DNA from: Maribacter luteus | GTDB lineage: Bacteria; Bacteroidota; Bacteroidia; Flavobacteriales; Flavobacteriaceae | DNA: 64,000 bases | Assembly: GCF_009674825.1 (NCBI RefSeq) | Contig: NZ_WKJH01000030.1 | Span: 186,001 to 250,000, forward strand | Direction of reading: 5' to 3' | Shown: piece after piece, positions 33,414 through 41,877 of the stretch | How the letters are laid out: each line of letters opens with the position of its first letter | Numbering within the stretch: the stretch's first letter is position 1 | Notes under the pieces: model-generated | What the model was told of the DNA's origin: nothing | Seen by the model: only the letters and a program-made list of their open reading frames with translations | Databases searched by the model: none | Translations under genes and position numbers: made by a program

Positions 33414-34757
33414 ATGTCATTATCCCAATTGAATGCCATTTCGCCGATTGACGGTCGTTATAGAAGTAAAACTGTTTCTTTATCCCCTTATTTTTCCGAA
33501 GAAGGATTGATTAAATACAGGGTTCTTATTGAAATTGAATATTTTATCGCTCTTTGTGAAATTCCCTTACCTCAACTAGAATCGTTCGATTCTTCCAAAT
33601 TTGATGCGTTGAGGGATATTTATAAGAACTTCGATACGGCAGATGCACAGGAAATCAAGGATATTGAAATGACCACCAACCATGATGTAAAGGCCGTTGA
33701 ATACTTTATTAAACGAGCTTTTGACACTTTAGGCCTAGGCAGCTATAAAGAATTCATACATTTTGGGCTCACTTCCCAGGATATAAACAATACCGCCATA
33801 CCATTGTCTATCAAAGAAGCAATGAACGATGTTTACGTTCCCATGTATTTTGAAGTTTTGGATAGATTGAAGGAATTGGTGGAAGAATGGGCCAACGTAC
33901 CCCTATTGGCCAGAACGCATGGTCAACCAGCTTCCCCTACCCGTCTAGGCAAAGAAATAGATGTGTATGTAGAACGACTGAAAGAACAATTCAATTTATT
34001 GAACGATATACCCAGTGCTGCAAAATTCGGTGGTGCAACAGGTAACTACAATGCACATAAAATAGCTTATCCCAATATTGATTGGAAAGCCTTTGGCAAG
34101 CAATTCGTACAAGAAAAATTGGGGTTATCGCACTCTTTCCCAACTACACAGATAGAGCATTATGATCATTTAGCGGCATTATTCGACACCTTAAAACGTA
34201 TTAATACGATTATTCTTGATTTGGACCGTGATTTCTGGACCTATGTCTCTATGGATTATTTTAAACAAAAAATAAAAAAGGGCGAAGTAGGTTCTTCTGC
34301 CATGCCCCACAAGGTCAACCCCATAGATTTTGAAAATTCGGAAGGAAACATAGGAATTGCAAATGCCATTTTTGAGCATTTATCAGCCAAATTACCAGTT
34401 TCCAGGCTACAACGGGACTTAACCGATAGTACCGTTCTAAGAAACGTAGGTGTGCCCTTTGGACATACATTGATCGCCTTTCAATCTACATTAAAGGGAC
34501 TGAACAAACTTTTATTGAACCAGGAAAAAATAGAACAGGACCTTGAGAACAATTGGGCCGTGGTTGCCGAGGCCATACAGACCATCTTGAGGCGAGAAGG
34601 GTATCCTAACCCGTATGAAGCCTTAAAGGGCCTAACACGTACCAATGAGAAGATAAACCAAAATACCATTGCCGGTTTTATTGATACATTGGAAGTTTCC
34701 GATAGTATTAAAACCGAACTGAAGGCAATAAACCCTTCCAACTATACAGGTATTTAA
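33414..34757 (+). CDS. purB: Adenylosuccinate lyase
   Basis: A 447-residue enzyme of the fumarase/aspartase superfamily that cleaves SAICAR and adenylosuccinate in purine synthesis. The signature 'GSSAMPHKVNPIDFENSEG' is present at about residues 290-310, with the catalytic 'THGQPASPT' and the 'HFGLTSQDINNTA' segment. Its N-terminus (SPIDGRYRSK) matches the E. coli-type enzyme. A bidirectional terminator follows. Confidence 0.98.
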   Translation: MSLSQLNAISPIDGRYRSKTVSLSPYFSEEGLIKYRVLIEIEYFIALCEIPLPQLESFDSSKFDALRDIYKNFDTADAQEIKDIEMTTNHDVKAVEYFIKRAFDTLGLGSYKEFIHFGLTSQDINNTAIPLSIKEAMNDVYVPMYFEVLDRLKELVEEWANVPLLARTHGQPASPTRLGKEIDVYVERLKEQFNLLNDIPSAAKFGGATGNYNAHKIAYPNIDWKAFGKQFVQEKLGLSHSFPTTQIEHYDHLAALFDTLKRINTIILDLDRDFWTYVSMDYFKQKIKKGEVGSSAMPHKVNPIDFENSEGNIGIANAIFEHLSAKLPVSRLQRDLTDSTVLRNVGVPFGHTLIAFQSTLKGLNKLLLNQEKIEQDLENNWAVVAEAIQTILRREGYPNPYEALKGLTRTNEKINQNTIAGFIDTLEVSDSIKTELKAINPSNYTGI

Positions 34758-34777
34758 GACCGATTAAATTCATAAAA

Positions 34778-34814
34778 AAAAAGCCACTTTTATAAAAAAT
34801 AAGAGTGGCTTTTT
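34778..34814. terminator. Bidirectional terminator between purB and the MscS gene
   Basis: Stem arms 34778-34793 and 34799-34814 (AAAAAGCCACTT.. with ..GAGTGGCTTTTT) form about 16 pairs with one G-T, around a five-base loop. A-runs and T-runs flank it on both sides, so it can end transcripts from either direction. Confidence 0.88.
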
Positions 34815-34839
34815 ATTTGTATCGATATCCAATGAAGAA

Positions 34840-35655
34840 CTATCCTTCCTTGTGGATTTCCACAGAGTGTGGATAAGGAATTTCAATTCCGGCTTTATCC
34901 AAGGCCAGTTTACAATTTTCCAATGTTCCAAAATAAACATCCCAATAATGTTCCGGTTTGCAGTATGGTCGCACGGCAAAGTTCACTGAACTGTCGGCCA
35001 ATTCAGAAACATTTACAGATGGTGCCGGATCTTGCAATACCAAAGGATTAGAGGTTAATACATTTAACAATACCTCTTTGGTCTTCTTAATATCCTCCCC
35101 ATAACCTACTCCGATAGTAGTATCTACACGAATTACACCTTCAGCCGTATAATTTACGATGTTACCGTTCGCCATAGCGCCGTTAGGAACAATGGCCAAT
35201 TTATTTTCAGGAGTCGTCATTTTGGTTGTGAAAATCTCAATATCCTTAACAACACCCAACTCTCCTTGAGCCTCAATTAGATCTCCTACTTTATATGGTT
35301 TGAAAATCATGATCAATACTCCACCCGCAAAGTTCGATAACGACCCTTGCAAGGCCAAACCAACGGCCAAACCGGCAGCAGCGATTACCGCGGCAAATGT
35401 GGTTACGTCAACCCCTAATTGGGATATGACCAAAAGAATCAAAAATATTTTTAATGCCCACGAAATCAAGTTTAATAAAAAACCTTGAAGTGATTCATCA
35501 TATTTACTTTTGGCCATCATCTTTCGGGTAGCCCCTACGATTTTCTTGATAACCCAAGAACCAACGAGGTAGATGAGGATTGCCGTCAATAATTTTGGTC
35601 CGAATTCTTTGGCCAATTCAATGCCATAATTAAACCATTCAGTTGCTTTTTCCAT
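34840..35655 (-). CDS. Small-conductance mechanosensitive channel (MscS family)
   Basis: A 271-residue inner-membrane channel. Three membrane helices lie at about residues 16-36, 58-80 and 86-115; the last holds the pore-lining pattern 'AAAGLAVGLALQGSLSNFAGG'-like run of Gly/Ala (in part). The beta domain with 'GDLIEAQGELGVVKDIEIF' and the C-terminal domain follow. It protects cells from hypo-osmotic shock. TATATTCG at 35686-35693 is a near-consensus -7 box. Confidence 0.94.
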   Translation of the reverse strand: MEKATEWFNYGIELAKEFGPKLLTAILIYLVGSWVIKKIVGATRKMMAKSKYDESLQGFLLNLISWALKIFLILLVISQLGVDVTTFAAVIAAAGLAVGLALQGSLSNFAGGVLIMIFKPYKVGDLIEAQGELGVVKDIEIFTTKMTTPENKLAIVPNGAMANGNIVNYTAEGVIRVDTTIGVGYGEDIKKTKEVLLNVLTSNPLVLQDPAPSVNVSELADSSVNFAVRPYCKPEHYWDVYFGTLENCKLALDKAGIEIPYPHSVEIHKEG

Positions 35656-35915
35656 TTTAATAAAGTGTTATAGTTAATAGTAGTGCGAATATAAGTATTC
35701 ACCATTAAAACTTTTATGGAATAGACCAACTAATTTGGGATAAATATCAATAAAACACAGGAAGAACAACGAGTAATTAACAAAGGGCCTAGCTAAACAT
35801 AGACCCATTTATCCGGATTGTGAACGAACCCAAAAAATAGAATTCAAGAAAATCGATAAATTATCAACCTTACAGATTGGACTTTAAAGCTTTAGTTTGA
35901 AAAGCTATTGGAAAT

Positions 35916-36455
35916 TCAACCTTTAATGAAATCCGCGATATCGGAAAGACCTTCTCCCTTATAATCCGATTTTTGAACGGCTTGCATAAATTGGACCAAA
36001 TTGGCCGGTTTCATATTGTTTCCCAAAACACGTATCAGCATAAATCCTTTTTCATCATTGTCTCCATAAATGATTACTTCATCTATTTCCTCTTCATTCC
36101 CGATATATTTAATGACCCCTTTGCCATAGCTGGTATTGAGTTTCATTAAATCGATGAACTTCTCGTTCTTTAAAATGGCCTTTACGTTGGTTTTTTCCTC
36201 CTCAAATTCAACTGAATTCGTGTCGCTCTTTTTAAAAGCCAATACGTTCATTTTTTTCAAGGAATTCAATGCTTCCCTTTCAGCTTCGCTCAACTCCACT
36301 TTATCCATGTTCAAAAGACTCACAGGAAGATCCACGGAAAGGAAATTCGGGTTTTCCGAGTTATCGACAAAATATTCTTGAAGGCTTTGGGTAGATGAGC
36401 AACTACTGATAACAAGGATTACGACTACCGATAGTACTTTAACAATTTTATTCAT
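35916..36455 (-). CDS. DUF4252 lipoprotein
   Basis: A 179-residue protein with a lipoprotein signal (Cys19 in 'VISSCSST') and a DUF4252 domain, distantly similar to the two genes upstream: the shared pattern is Leu/Val-rich strand, 'LMKLNTSYGKG', a beta-strand pair and a final 'MQAVQ..' helix. DUF4252 has no known function but is repeatedly found after ECF sigma / anti-sigma genes in flavobacteria. It follows the second paralogue by 74 bases that contain a hairpin. Confidence 0.82.
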   Translation of the reverse strand: MNKIVKVLSVVVILVISSCSSTQSLQEYFVDNSENPNFLSVDLPVSLLNMDKVELSEAEREALNSLKKMNVLAFKKSDTNSVEFEEEKTNVKAILKNEKFIDLMKLNTSYGKGVIKYIGNEEEIDEVIIYGDNDEKGFMLIRVLGNNMKPANLVQFMQAVQKSDYKGEGLSDIADFIKG

Positions 36456-36489
36456 TTTTCTAGTTTAATACGTGTTCCCAATAACAACG

Positions 36490-36523
36490 AACCGGTTACT
36501 GGTATTATGGCCAATAACCGGTT
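36490..36523 (-). terminator. Stem-loop between DUF4252 genes
   Basis: AACCGGTTA (36490-36498) pairs with TAACCGGTT (36515-36523), nine base pairs with a 16-base loop, starting seven bases after the stop of the middle DUF4252 gene. There is no strong U-run, so it may be a weak terminator or an mRNA-stabilising hairpin that grades expression in the operon. Confidence 0.4.
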
Positions 36524-36529
36524 TAAGTT

Positions 36530-37078
36530 TTATCTTTTGTGCTTCCCCGCCTTGTTCAAATCTTCAGGAAGGTCCATATTCTTGGTCAATGCACTTATTT
36601 GGTTCAGATCTATATCCCCGGTCATTGAGACCAATACCGTTTCGAACTTTCTTCCATGTACATCTACATCCATTTCTTTTAATCCGGAAACGAACATCAG
36701 TAATTCGGTGACATGGTCTTTTTTCTTTCCATTTCTGATATAGAACTTAACATTTACATCCTTGTCCTTTACCCTCATCAATTCTTCCAATGAAGAGGAT
36801 CTTAGATATTTACGAACCGTTGCTGACATATCGGCGGCTACGGCTTTATCCTCAGTAATAAAGACTTTGATCCCGTCGATTCCACGGGCCATTTCCACGA
36901 ACTCCTTGGCTTCCTTATCATCGTCCAAGCTTCCGATAGAGGTTAACAAATCTATCATTCCCTTATTGACTATTACGGAACCTACATGGTCCATATCCTC
37001 GAACTTATCGAAAATAGATTGTGAGAATCCGGCTAACGGTAAAAGGGCGATTGCTAAAATTAATGTGATTTTTTTCAT
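36530..37078 (-). CDS. DUF4252 secreted protein, copy 2
   Basis: A 182-residue protein with a signal peptide (residues 1-20, ending AGFSQ) and a DUF4252 domain. It is a clear paralogue of the gene at 37182-37730: both have 'KYLRS/KS..EELMRVKDKD', 'NVKFYI', 'ELLMFVSGL' and 'GRKFETVLVSMTGDIDLNQI'-type ends (shown in part). It is probably periplasmic; the function is unknown. Confidence 0.85.
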   Translation of the reverse strand: MKKITLILAIALLPLAGFSQSIFDKFEDMDHVGSVIVNKGMIDLLTSIGSLDDDKEAKEFVEMARGIDGIKVFITEDKAVAADMSATVRKYLRSSSLEELMRVKDKDVNVKFYIRNGKKKDHVTELLMFVSGLKEMDVDVHGRKFETVLVSMTGDIDLNQISALTKNMDLPEDLNKAGKHKR

Positions 37079-37181
37079 GACTGTCGTTTTTTTGCCAATT
37101 GGCAGTTTGATTAATTATGATTGATTGATGATAGTGATGGTTCAAGTGGTTTATTCCTTGGACCACCACTTAATTTTGATT

Positions 37182-37730
37182 TTAATTCTTTTTTCCTGCT
37201 TCGTTCAATTCCTCAGGAAGGTTCATCTTTTTTGTAAGTGACCCTATTTTCCTTAAATCGATATCACCGGTAAGGGAAAGCAATACGGTTTCGAACTTTC
37301 TGCCATTCACCTCAACATCTACATTGTTGATTCCCGTAACGAACATCAACAGTTCACTCACATGGTTTTCATCCTTACCATTTTTAATGTAGAACTTAAC
37401 GTTGGCATCCTTGTCCTTAACACGCATCAACTCTTCCATTTTGGCACTCTTCAGATACTGGTTCATGGTTTTCAGCATATCGGCAGATATACCCTTATCC
37501 TCTGTAATGAACACCTTTAGGTTCTTTAAACTTTTGGCGATATCCATAAAGTCTTTCGCCTCGGGATCATCTACCTCAACATCTATATTTGACAGCAACC
37601 TGAACATACTTTGGTTGACCACTACGGCGCTTACATTGTCCAAATCTTCATATTTATCGAAGGCGGACTGTGAAAAGCCAAGTACAGGTAAAACTGCCAA
37701 TGCAATTGTGATTATAATTTTCTTCATCAT
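37182..37730 (-). CDS. DUF4252 secreted protein, copy 1
   Basis: A 182-residue protein with a signal peptide (residues 1-21, ending LGFSQ) and a DUF4252 domain, paralogous to the next gene downstream along their whole lengths. It follows the putative anti-sigma gene by eight bases, which ties it firmly to the ECF operon. Two adjacent ATG codons begin the frame (MMKK); either can serve. Confidence 0.85.
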   Translation of the reverse strand: MMKKIIITIALAVLPVLGFSQSAFDKYEDLDNVSAVVVNQSMFRLLSNIDVEVDDPEAKDFMDIAKSLKNLKVFITEDKGISADMLKTMNQYLKSAKMEELMRVKDKDANVKFYIKNGKDENHVSELLMFVTGINNVDVEVNGRKFETVLLSLTGDIDLRKIGSLTKKMNLPEELNEAGKKN

Positions 37731-37738
37731 TTTAATTT

Positions 37739-38158
37739 TTAATTTTTATTGTAAATCTTTTGTTTTGTATTTTCAAACTCATTCAAATAAGCCACCTTTT
37801 CGGTGCCTTTATTAAAATTATCGGCCAATAAGGTCAAGGCTTTCTTAGTTTCATTATAGGCATACTCGGCTTCTTTCTTTTCTTGGTACTCCTTACCAAA
37901 GTATATGCCAAACAGTAGAACAGCCATCGCAGCTATGGAAAGCCACTTATAGTTTATATTTCTTTTTTTCAATGGCAACTCTTTGGTATACCGTTCTTCC
38001 TTGGCAATGGAAAAGTACTGGAACATGGGGGCATACTGCTTTAGATGTGCTGCTACATTTTCCTGTGCAAAATATGCTCTTAGCTCTTTCTCCTCGACAA
38101 TCGAAGTAGAACCCTCAAGATATTTTTCCAATAATTTTTCAATTCTATCCAATTCCAT
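37739..38158 (-). CDS. Putative anti-sigma factor (single-pass membrane protein)
   Basis: A 139-residue protein with a soluble helical N-terminal part (1-65, 'MELDRIEKLLEKYLEG.. EEKELRAYF'), one membrane helix (about 71-87, 'WLSIAAMAVLLFGIYFG') and a helical periplasmic tail. The topology and the 14-base overlap with the upstream ECF sigma gene are those of an anti-sigma factor. It lacks the zinc (HXXXCXXC) motif of the ZAS class. The assignment is mainly by context. Confidence 0.7.
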   Translation of the reverse strand: MELDRIEKLLEKYLEGSTSIVEEKELRAYFAQENVAAHLKQYAPMFQYFSIAKEERYTKELPLKKRNINYKWLSIAAMAVLLFGIYFGKEYQEKKEAEYAYNETKKALTLLADNFNKGTEKVAYLNEFENTKQKIYNKN

Positions 38159-38654
38159 AACTATGTTTTTGCATTAATTTTTCCCTTACAGTTTTACGTG
38201 CCCTTGATAAGGCAACACGTATTGCGGTTGGTTTCATATTCAATAACTCCCCTATTTCATCAAAATCGTATTCTTCGACATCCCGCAATTGTAATATCAT
38301 TTTTTGTTGTTCCGGTAGTTCTTCCATGATCTTCCCTACCCAGTCCAAACTATCTTTAACTTCTACCTGTTTCTGTAACGAAGTGTTATCATCCCCATAG
38401 TTACTATGCACAAGTTTTAAATTACCGGCCTGTCTCGACTTTAACCTATCCAGACAGAAATTTTTTGTCATCGTCATCGCAAAGGCCTCTACATTATTAT
38501 ATTTACCTATGTTTTCATTTTTCGCCCAAAGTTTCATTAAAATTTCCTGTGTGGCATCTTCAGCCTCTTCCCTGGAGACCAGCAAACGTTTTGCCAACCT
38601 GTAGAGTTTATCCTTAAAAGGCATTACCACATTTAAAAATTCCGACTGTTTCAT
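38145..38654 (-). CDS. ECF RNA polymerase sigma factor
   Basis: A 169-residue sigma-70 family factor. Region 2 covers about residues 10-80 ('YRLAKRLLVSREEAEDATQEILMKLW' in part, 'AFAMTMTKNFCLDRLKS'), and region 4 about 110-160 ('QQKMILQLRDVEEYDFDEIGELL', in part, 'AIRVALSRARKTVREKL'). It heads the operon sigma / anti-sigma / DUF4252 x3. An ECF-type promoter (TGTAAC, 16 bases, CGTCTT) lies upstream, which suggests autoregulation. Confidence 0.93.
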   Translation of the reverse strand: MKQSEFLNVVMPFKDKLYRLAKRLLVSREEAEDATQEILMKLWAKNENIGKYNNVEAFAMTMTKNFCLDRLKSRQAGNLKLVHSNYGDDNTSLQKQVEVKDSLDWVGKIMEELPEQQKMILQLRDVEEYDFDEIGELLNMKPTAIRVALSRARKTVREKLMQKHSYGIG

Positions 38655-38700
38655 TCTGTTGCTTGGTTGTTCATAGCACCACTTTCGGGTCTACAAAAGG

Positions 38701-38728
38701 AAGACGAAGTATAAACGATTTTGTTACA
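38701..38728 (-). promoter_or_regulatory. ECF-type autoregulatory promoter of the sigma operon
   Basis: On the minus strand, TGTAAC (38728-38723) and CGTCTT (38706-38701) are 16 bases apart, the spacing and style of ECF promoters (AAC in the -35, CGTC in the -10). Transcription would start about 40 bases before the sigma ATG. No TAnnTTTG box competes with it here. Confidence 0.55.
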
Positions 38729-38889
38729 AATAATTTTTATTTCTTGATATTGTCTTTAAATTGGGCATCCAAAGTAAAAGAAGTTACGTAAATAGTTATT
38801 AAAAAGTATGAATGTCCCCCCGTATATTTTTTCAATTTCTGGAATGATAATTGAGGTTCTTCACTACTAGTTGCAAAAAAAAGAAATTT

Positions 38890-40380
38890 ATGAAAAAGTA
38901 TGTATTGCTATTCCTTTCCATTGGAGTATTATTGACCGCCTGTAAAAAAAGTGATGATGACCTTACGCCACCGGATGGCATTGACCCAGATCCTATTGCC
39001 GATGTAGAAGTACAGGATTTTATGTGGAAAGCCATGAATTTCTGGTATTTCTGGCAAGCCGATGTACCCAATTTGGCCGATGACAAATTCCCGAATACAG
39101 ATGAAGGTATTGCTGCGTACACCGAATTTTTGGCTTCAGAATCAGAACCTGGAACTTTCTTTGACGATCAATTGTTATATTCGGAAGATCGTTTTAGTTT
39201 TTACTCGGACGATTATCGGGAATTGACACAAGCATTTTCCGGTATATCGAAAAGTAACGGATTGGAATTTGGCTTGAAAAGGTTCAGTGATAGCGATGAT
39301 GTATTTGGATATGTATGGTACATTGTCCCAAATTCAGATGCGGCAACCAAGGATATTGCGAGAGGTGATTTATTCACCGGAGTGGACGGTCAGACCTTGA
39401 CTGTTGACAATTATATTGACCTACTATTTGGAGACAACGATACCTACACCTTGAATATGGCCGATATTGCCAACAACCAAATCACCCCAAATGACAAAGA
39501 AGTAACCTTAACAAAGATGGAAGGCTTGGTTGAGAATCCTGTGTTCCTATCAAAAACCTTTGATATTGGAGGGGAAAAAATCGGATATCTAGTCTATAAC
39601 AGCTTTACCAATGAATTTGATGAAGACCTAAATGATGCCTTTGGGACTTTTAAGGCCGAAAGTGTAACCAGCATGATTTTGGATCTTCGTTATAACCCTG
39701 GGGGATCGGTAAATTCAGCCGTACTATTATCCAGTATGATTTACGGTACAAACACCGATGAATTATTTCTAAGACAGCGATGGAATGATAAAATTCAACC
39801 ACAATTAAGTGATTCTCAGTTAACTGACTATTTTGCAAGTGAAACAGATGATGGCTCTCCTGTGAATACCCTAGGTCTTTCCAAAGTTTACATCATTGCA
39901 ACCAACAGTTCCGCTTCAGCCAGTGAATTGGTGATAAACGGACTAGCCCCCTATATTGATGTTGTTCATATTGGTGAAACCACACGTGGTAAAAACGAAT
40001 TCTCAATCACCATGGTCGATGATTTTGAAGGGAGCTATATTTATAATTCAGAACGGGAGAGTGAAATAAACCCAAACAATCAATGGGCCATTCAACCTTT
40101 GGTAGGCAGAAACGAAAACGCCGATGGCTTTTCCGACTACACCTCAGGTTTGACTCCCGATATTGAACTTGAGGAGGACTTGGAAAACCTTGGGGCTTGG
40201 GGAGATCCCAATGAGCCTTTATTGGCAAGGGCCATTCAAGAGATTACCGGTACAACGGGCAAACGCAGTTTCGAGGTAAGTATGCCTGCAAGTGTTATGA
40301 CAAATTCTAAAATGTTCTCTGTTCTAAAAGATAATATGATTTTGGACAAACCTCTTAATTTGGAGAAATCCATTGAATAA
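38890..40380 (+). CDS. S41 family peptidase lipoprotein
   Basis: A 496-residue C-terminal-processing-type serine peptidase. The lipoprotein Cys18 stands in 'LLTACKKSDDD', whose acidic run resembles the Bacteroidota surface-export signal. A PDZ-like region precedes the S41 domain (about 240-420) with 'MILDLRYNPGGSVNSA', the nucleophile region 'ATNSSASASELVINGL' and 'GETTRGKNEF' that carries the Lys or oxyanion residues. The frame is open to a TTG at 38851, but ATG 38890 gives the proper signal. It follows a 235-base gap divergent to the ECF operon. Confidence 0.9.
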   Translation: MKKYVLLFLSIGVLLTACKKSDDDLTPPDGIDPDPIADVEVQDFMWKAMNFWYFWQADVPNLADDKFPNTDEGIAAYTEFLASESEPGTFFDDQLLYSEDRFSFYSDDYRELTQAFSGISKSNGLEFGLKRFSDSDDVFGYVWYIVPNSDAATKDIARGDLFTGVDGQTLTVDNYIDLLFGDNDTYTLNMADIANNQITPNDKEVTLTKMEGLVENPVFLSKTFDIGGEKIGYLVYNSFTNEFDEDLNDAFGTFKAESVTSMILDLRYNPGGSVNSAVLLSSMIYGTNTDELFLRQRWNDKIQPQLSDSQLTDYFASETDDGSPVNTLGLSKVYIIATNSSASASELVINGLAPYIDVVHIGETTRGKNEFSITMVDDFEGSYIYNSERESEINPNNQWAIQPLVGRNENADGFSDYTSGLTPDIELEEDLENLGAWGDPNEPLLARAIQEITGTTGKRSFEVSMPASVMTNSKMFSVLKDNMILDKPLNLEKSIE

Positions 40381-40401
40381 ACCAAAAACAACAATCCATA
40401 A

Positions 40402-40431
40402 AAAAAGGGCTCTATAACTAGAGCCCTTTTT
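40402..40431. terminator. Bidirectional terminator between the S41 gene and the B12 operon
   Basis: Stem AAAAAGGGCTCTA (40402-40414) with TAGAGCCCTTTTT (40419-40431) around a four-base loop. Runs of A and T on both sides let it end the plus-strand S41 transcript and the minus-strand B12 transcript. Confidence 0.9.
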
Positions 40432-40459
40432 CTTTCATTATAATAAATATAATGTGCTA

Positions 40460-41872
40460 TTATCTTTCGGCCGTACCGTTGAAATAGATTTCCCCCGGAA
40501 TAATAGATACCTCTTTAGACGCCAATAATGAATAATCACTTAGGTCATATATTTCCAAGGATCCATTACTCGTATAATCCTTGGCATCAACACCATAAAG
40601 AATACCTTCGTTCACAGCCATATCGTAAAAACTAAGTCCGGTTATTTCAGCAGTTGCAGGAAGGGCGGTGCTAGCAGTTTCCATTTTGAATACAGAGCTT
40701 GACAGATAGTAATAGAGATTACTACCTTCGGTAACCAATGCCCCAGGATGTTCCGTTTCAGCAAATTCAAAAGATGCTGAGACCGTATTATCCGCTGTAT
40801 TTATTTTATCCAATTGCGCTAAGGTCTCATTACCTGTCCAGGCAGGATTACCACCAGAAAGCACCCATAGGTTTCCTTCGGTATCCAATTGTAAGGAATT
40901 AGGACGATCACCAACAGTAACAGTCGTAGATACCGTGTTAGTTGCAGCATCTATGACCGTAACGATATTGTTCTGGTTATAACCACCTTGCATGGCCACA
41001 TAAATCGTATTTTCTTTTACCACAAGTCTTTCTGGACCTTCTGCAACCGGAATCTTAGATACTACGGTATTTTCTTCAAGATCGATAACGGCTACATAAT
41101 CATCCTCAGTATCACTACCGTCACCCCAATTGGTTACATAACCTTTGCCATTGGCAATGGCCATATATCTTGGGTTTAAAAGTTCCGTGTCAATAGTGGC
41201 TACAGACTCAAATGTATAACGGTTAACAACCTCCACTTTTTGTGAATTATTTACAACAATATATCCGAAATCCCCATTGAAAGCCATACTCTGAATATTA
41301 TCGGCCCAAGAATCGACATCGTTTACAGTAGCATATACCTCATTTTGTACTGTTTCATAATCATTGGAAACAAAAGAAATTGAGGCATTTCCTTGGAAAA
41401 AATTACCTTCATGCGTAACAATGATACCATTTTCAAAAGGATAAGAGTCATTATCGGTAATAGACAATGTTGCTTCATCTTTAACACCTATAACCAAGTC
41501 TTCACTACCTGCTATGGTCGTAATGGTAACAATAAGATCTTCTGAAGACTCTACTTCCTCATCGTCAATAAGCGTAATGCTTTGGGCAACGGTAAGGTCA
41601 CCTGCAGGTAAAACTACCGATCCTGTCAGCGCTTCATAATCCTCTCCAGAGGTAGCCGTACCGGATACTTCATAGGTAATGGTTACATCGGTGTCAATAG
41701 CCGGTGTAGTACTAAAAGTGATATCTACCGATCCTGCTCCCTCATCAGCTGTTTCAATGGCAGTTGACACCTCTAGTGCCCCTATTACCGGTTGATCATC
41801 ATCATCGTCATCGCATCCTACAAAAATGAATGATGCCAGTGCTGCTGTAATAAAAAAATGTTTGAATTTCAT
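40460..41872 (-). CDS. Surface lipoprotein with Calx-beta domain and BtuG/YncE-like beta-propeller
   Basis: A 470-residue protein. Cys20 in 'FVGCDDDDDDQP' is the lipobox, and the six Asp after it are an export signal to the cell surface in Bacteroidota. A Calx-beta domain (about 31-150) shows 'SGTATSGEDYEAL' and 'ATLSITDND'. A seven-bladed YncE-like propeller (about 155-470) follows, with 'GIIVTHEGNFFQGNASISF', 'NSQKVEVVNRYTF' and 'GDRPNSLQLD'. Its gene lies five bases after the BtuB-like receptor and under a cobalamin riboswitch, so it is most likely the B12-capturing partner, as BtuG is in Bacteroides. The propeller half is also of the DUF5074 type. Confidence 0.85.
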   Translation of the reverse strand: MKFKHFFITAALASFIFVGCDDDDDDQPVIGALEVSTAIETADEGAGSVDITFSTTPAIDTDVTITYEVSGTATSGEDYEALTGSVVLPAGDLTVAQSITLIDDEEVESSEDLIVTITTIAGSEDLVIGVKDEATLSITDNDSYPFENGIIVTHEGNFFQGNASISFVSNDYETVQNEVYATVNDVDSWADNIQSMAFNGDFGYIVVNNSQKVEVVNRYTFESVATIDTELLNPRYMAIANGKGYVTNWGDGSDTEDDYVAVIDLEENTVVSKIPVAEGPERLVVKENTIYVAMQGGYNQNNIVTVIDAATNTVSTTVTVGDRPNSLQLDTEGNLWVLSGGNPAWTGNETLAQLDKINTADNTVSASFEFAETEHPGALVTEGSNLYYYLSSSVFKMETASTALPATAEITGLSFYDMAVNEGILYGVDAKDYTSNGSLEIYDLSDYSLLASKEVSIIPGEIYFNGTAER

Positions 41873-41877
41873 TGGTC

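Noticed and set aside
38851-38889. TTG start of the S41 peptidase at 38851
   Set aside because: It would place 13 polar residues before a complete lipoprotein signal that starts at ATG 38890.
41805-41825. Trinucleotide repeat-like run (cat/cgt) near 41.8 kb as a microsatellite
   Set aside because: It is the coding sequence for the six Asp after the lipobox Cys of the BtuG-like protein.
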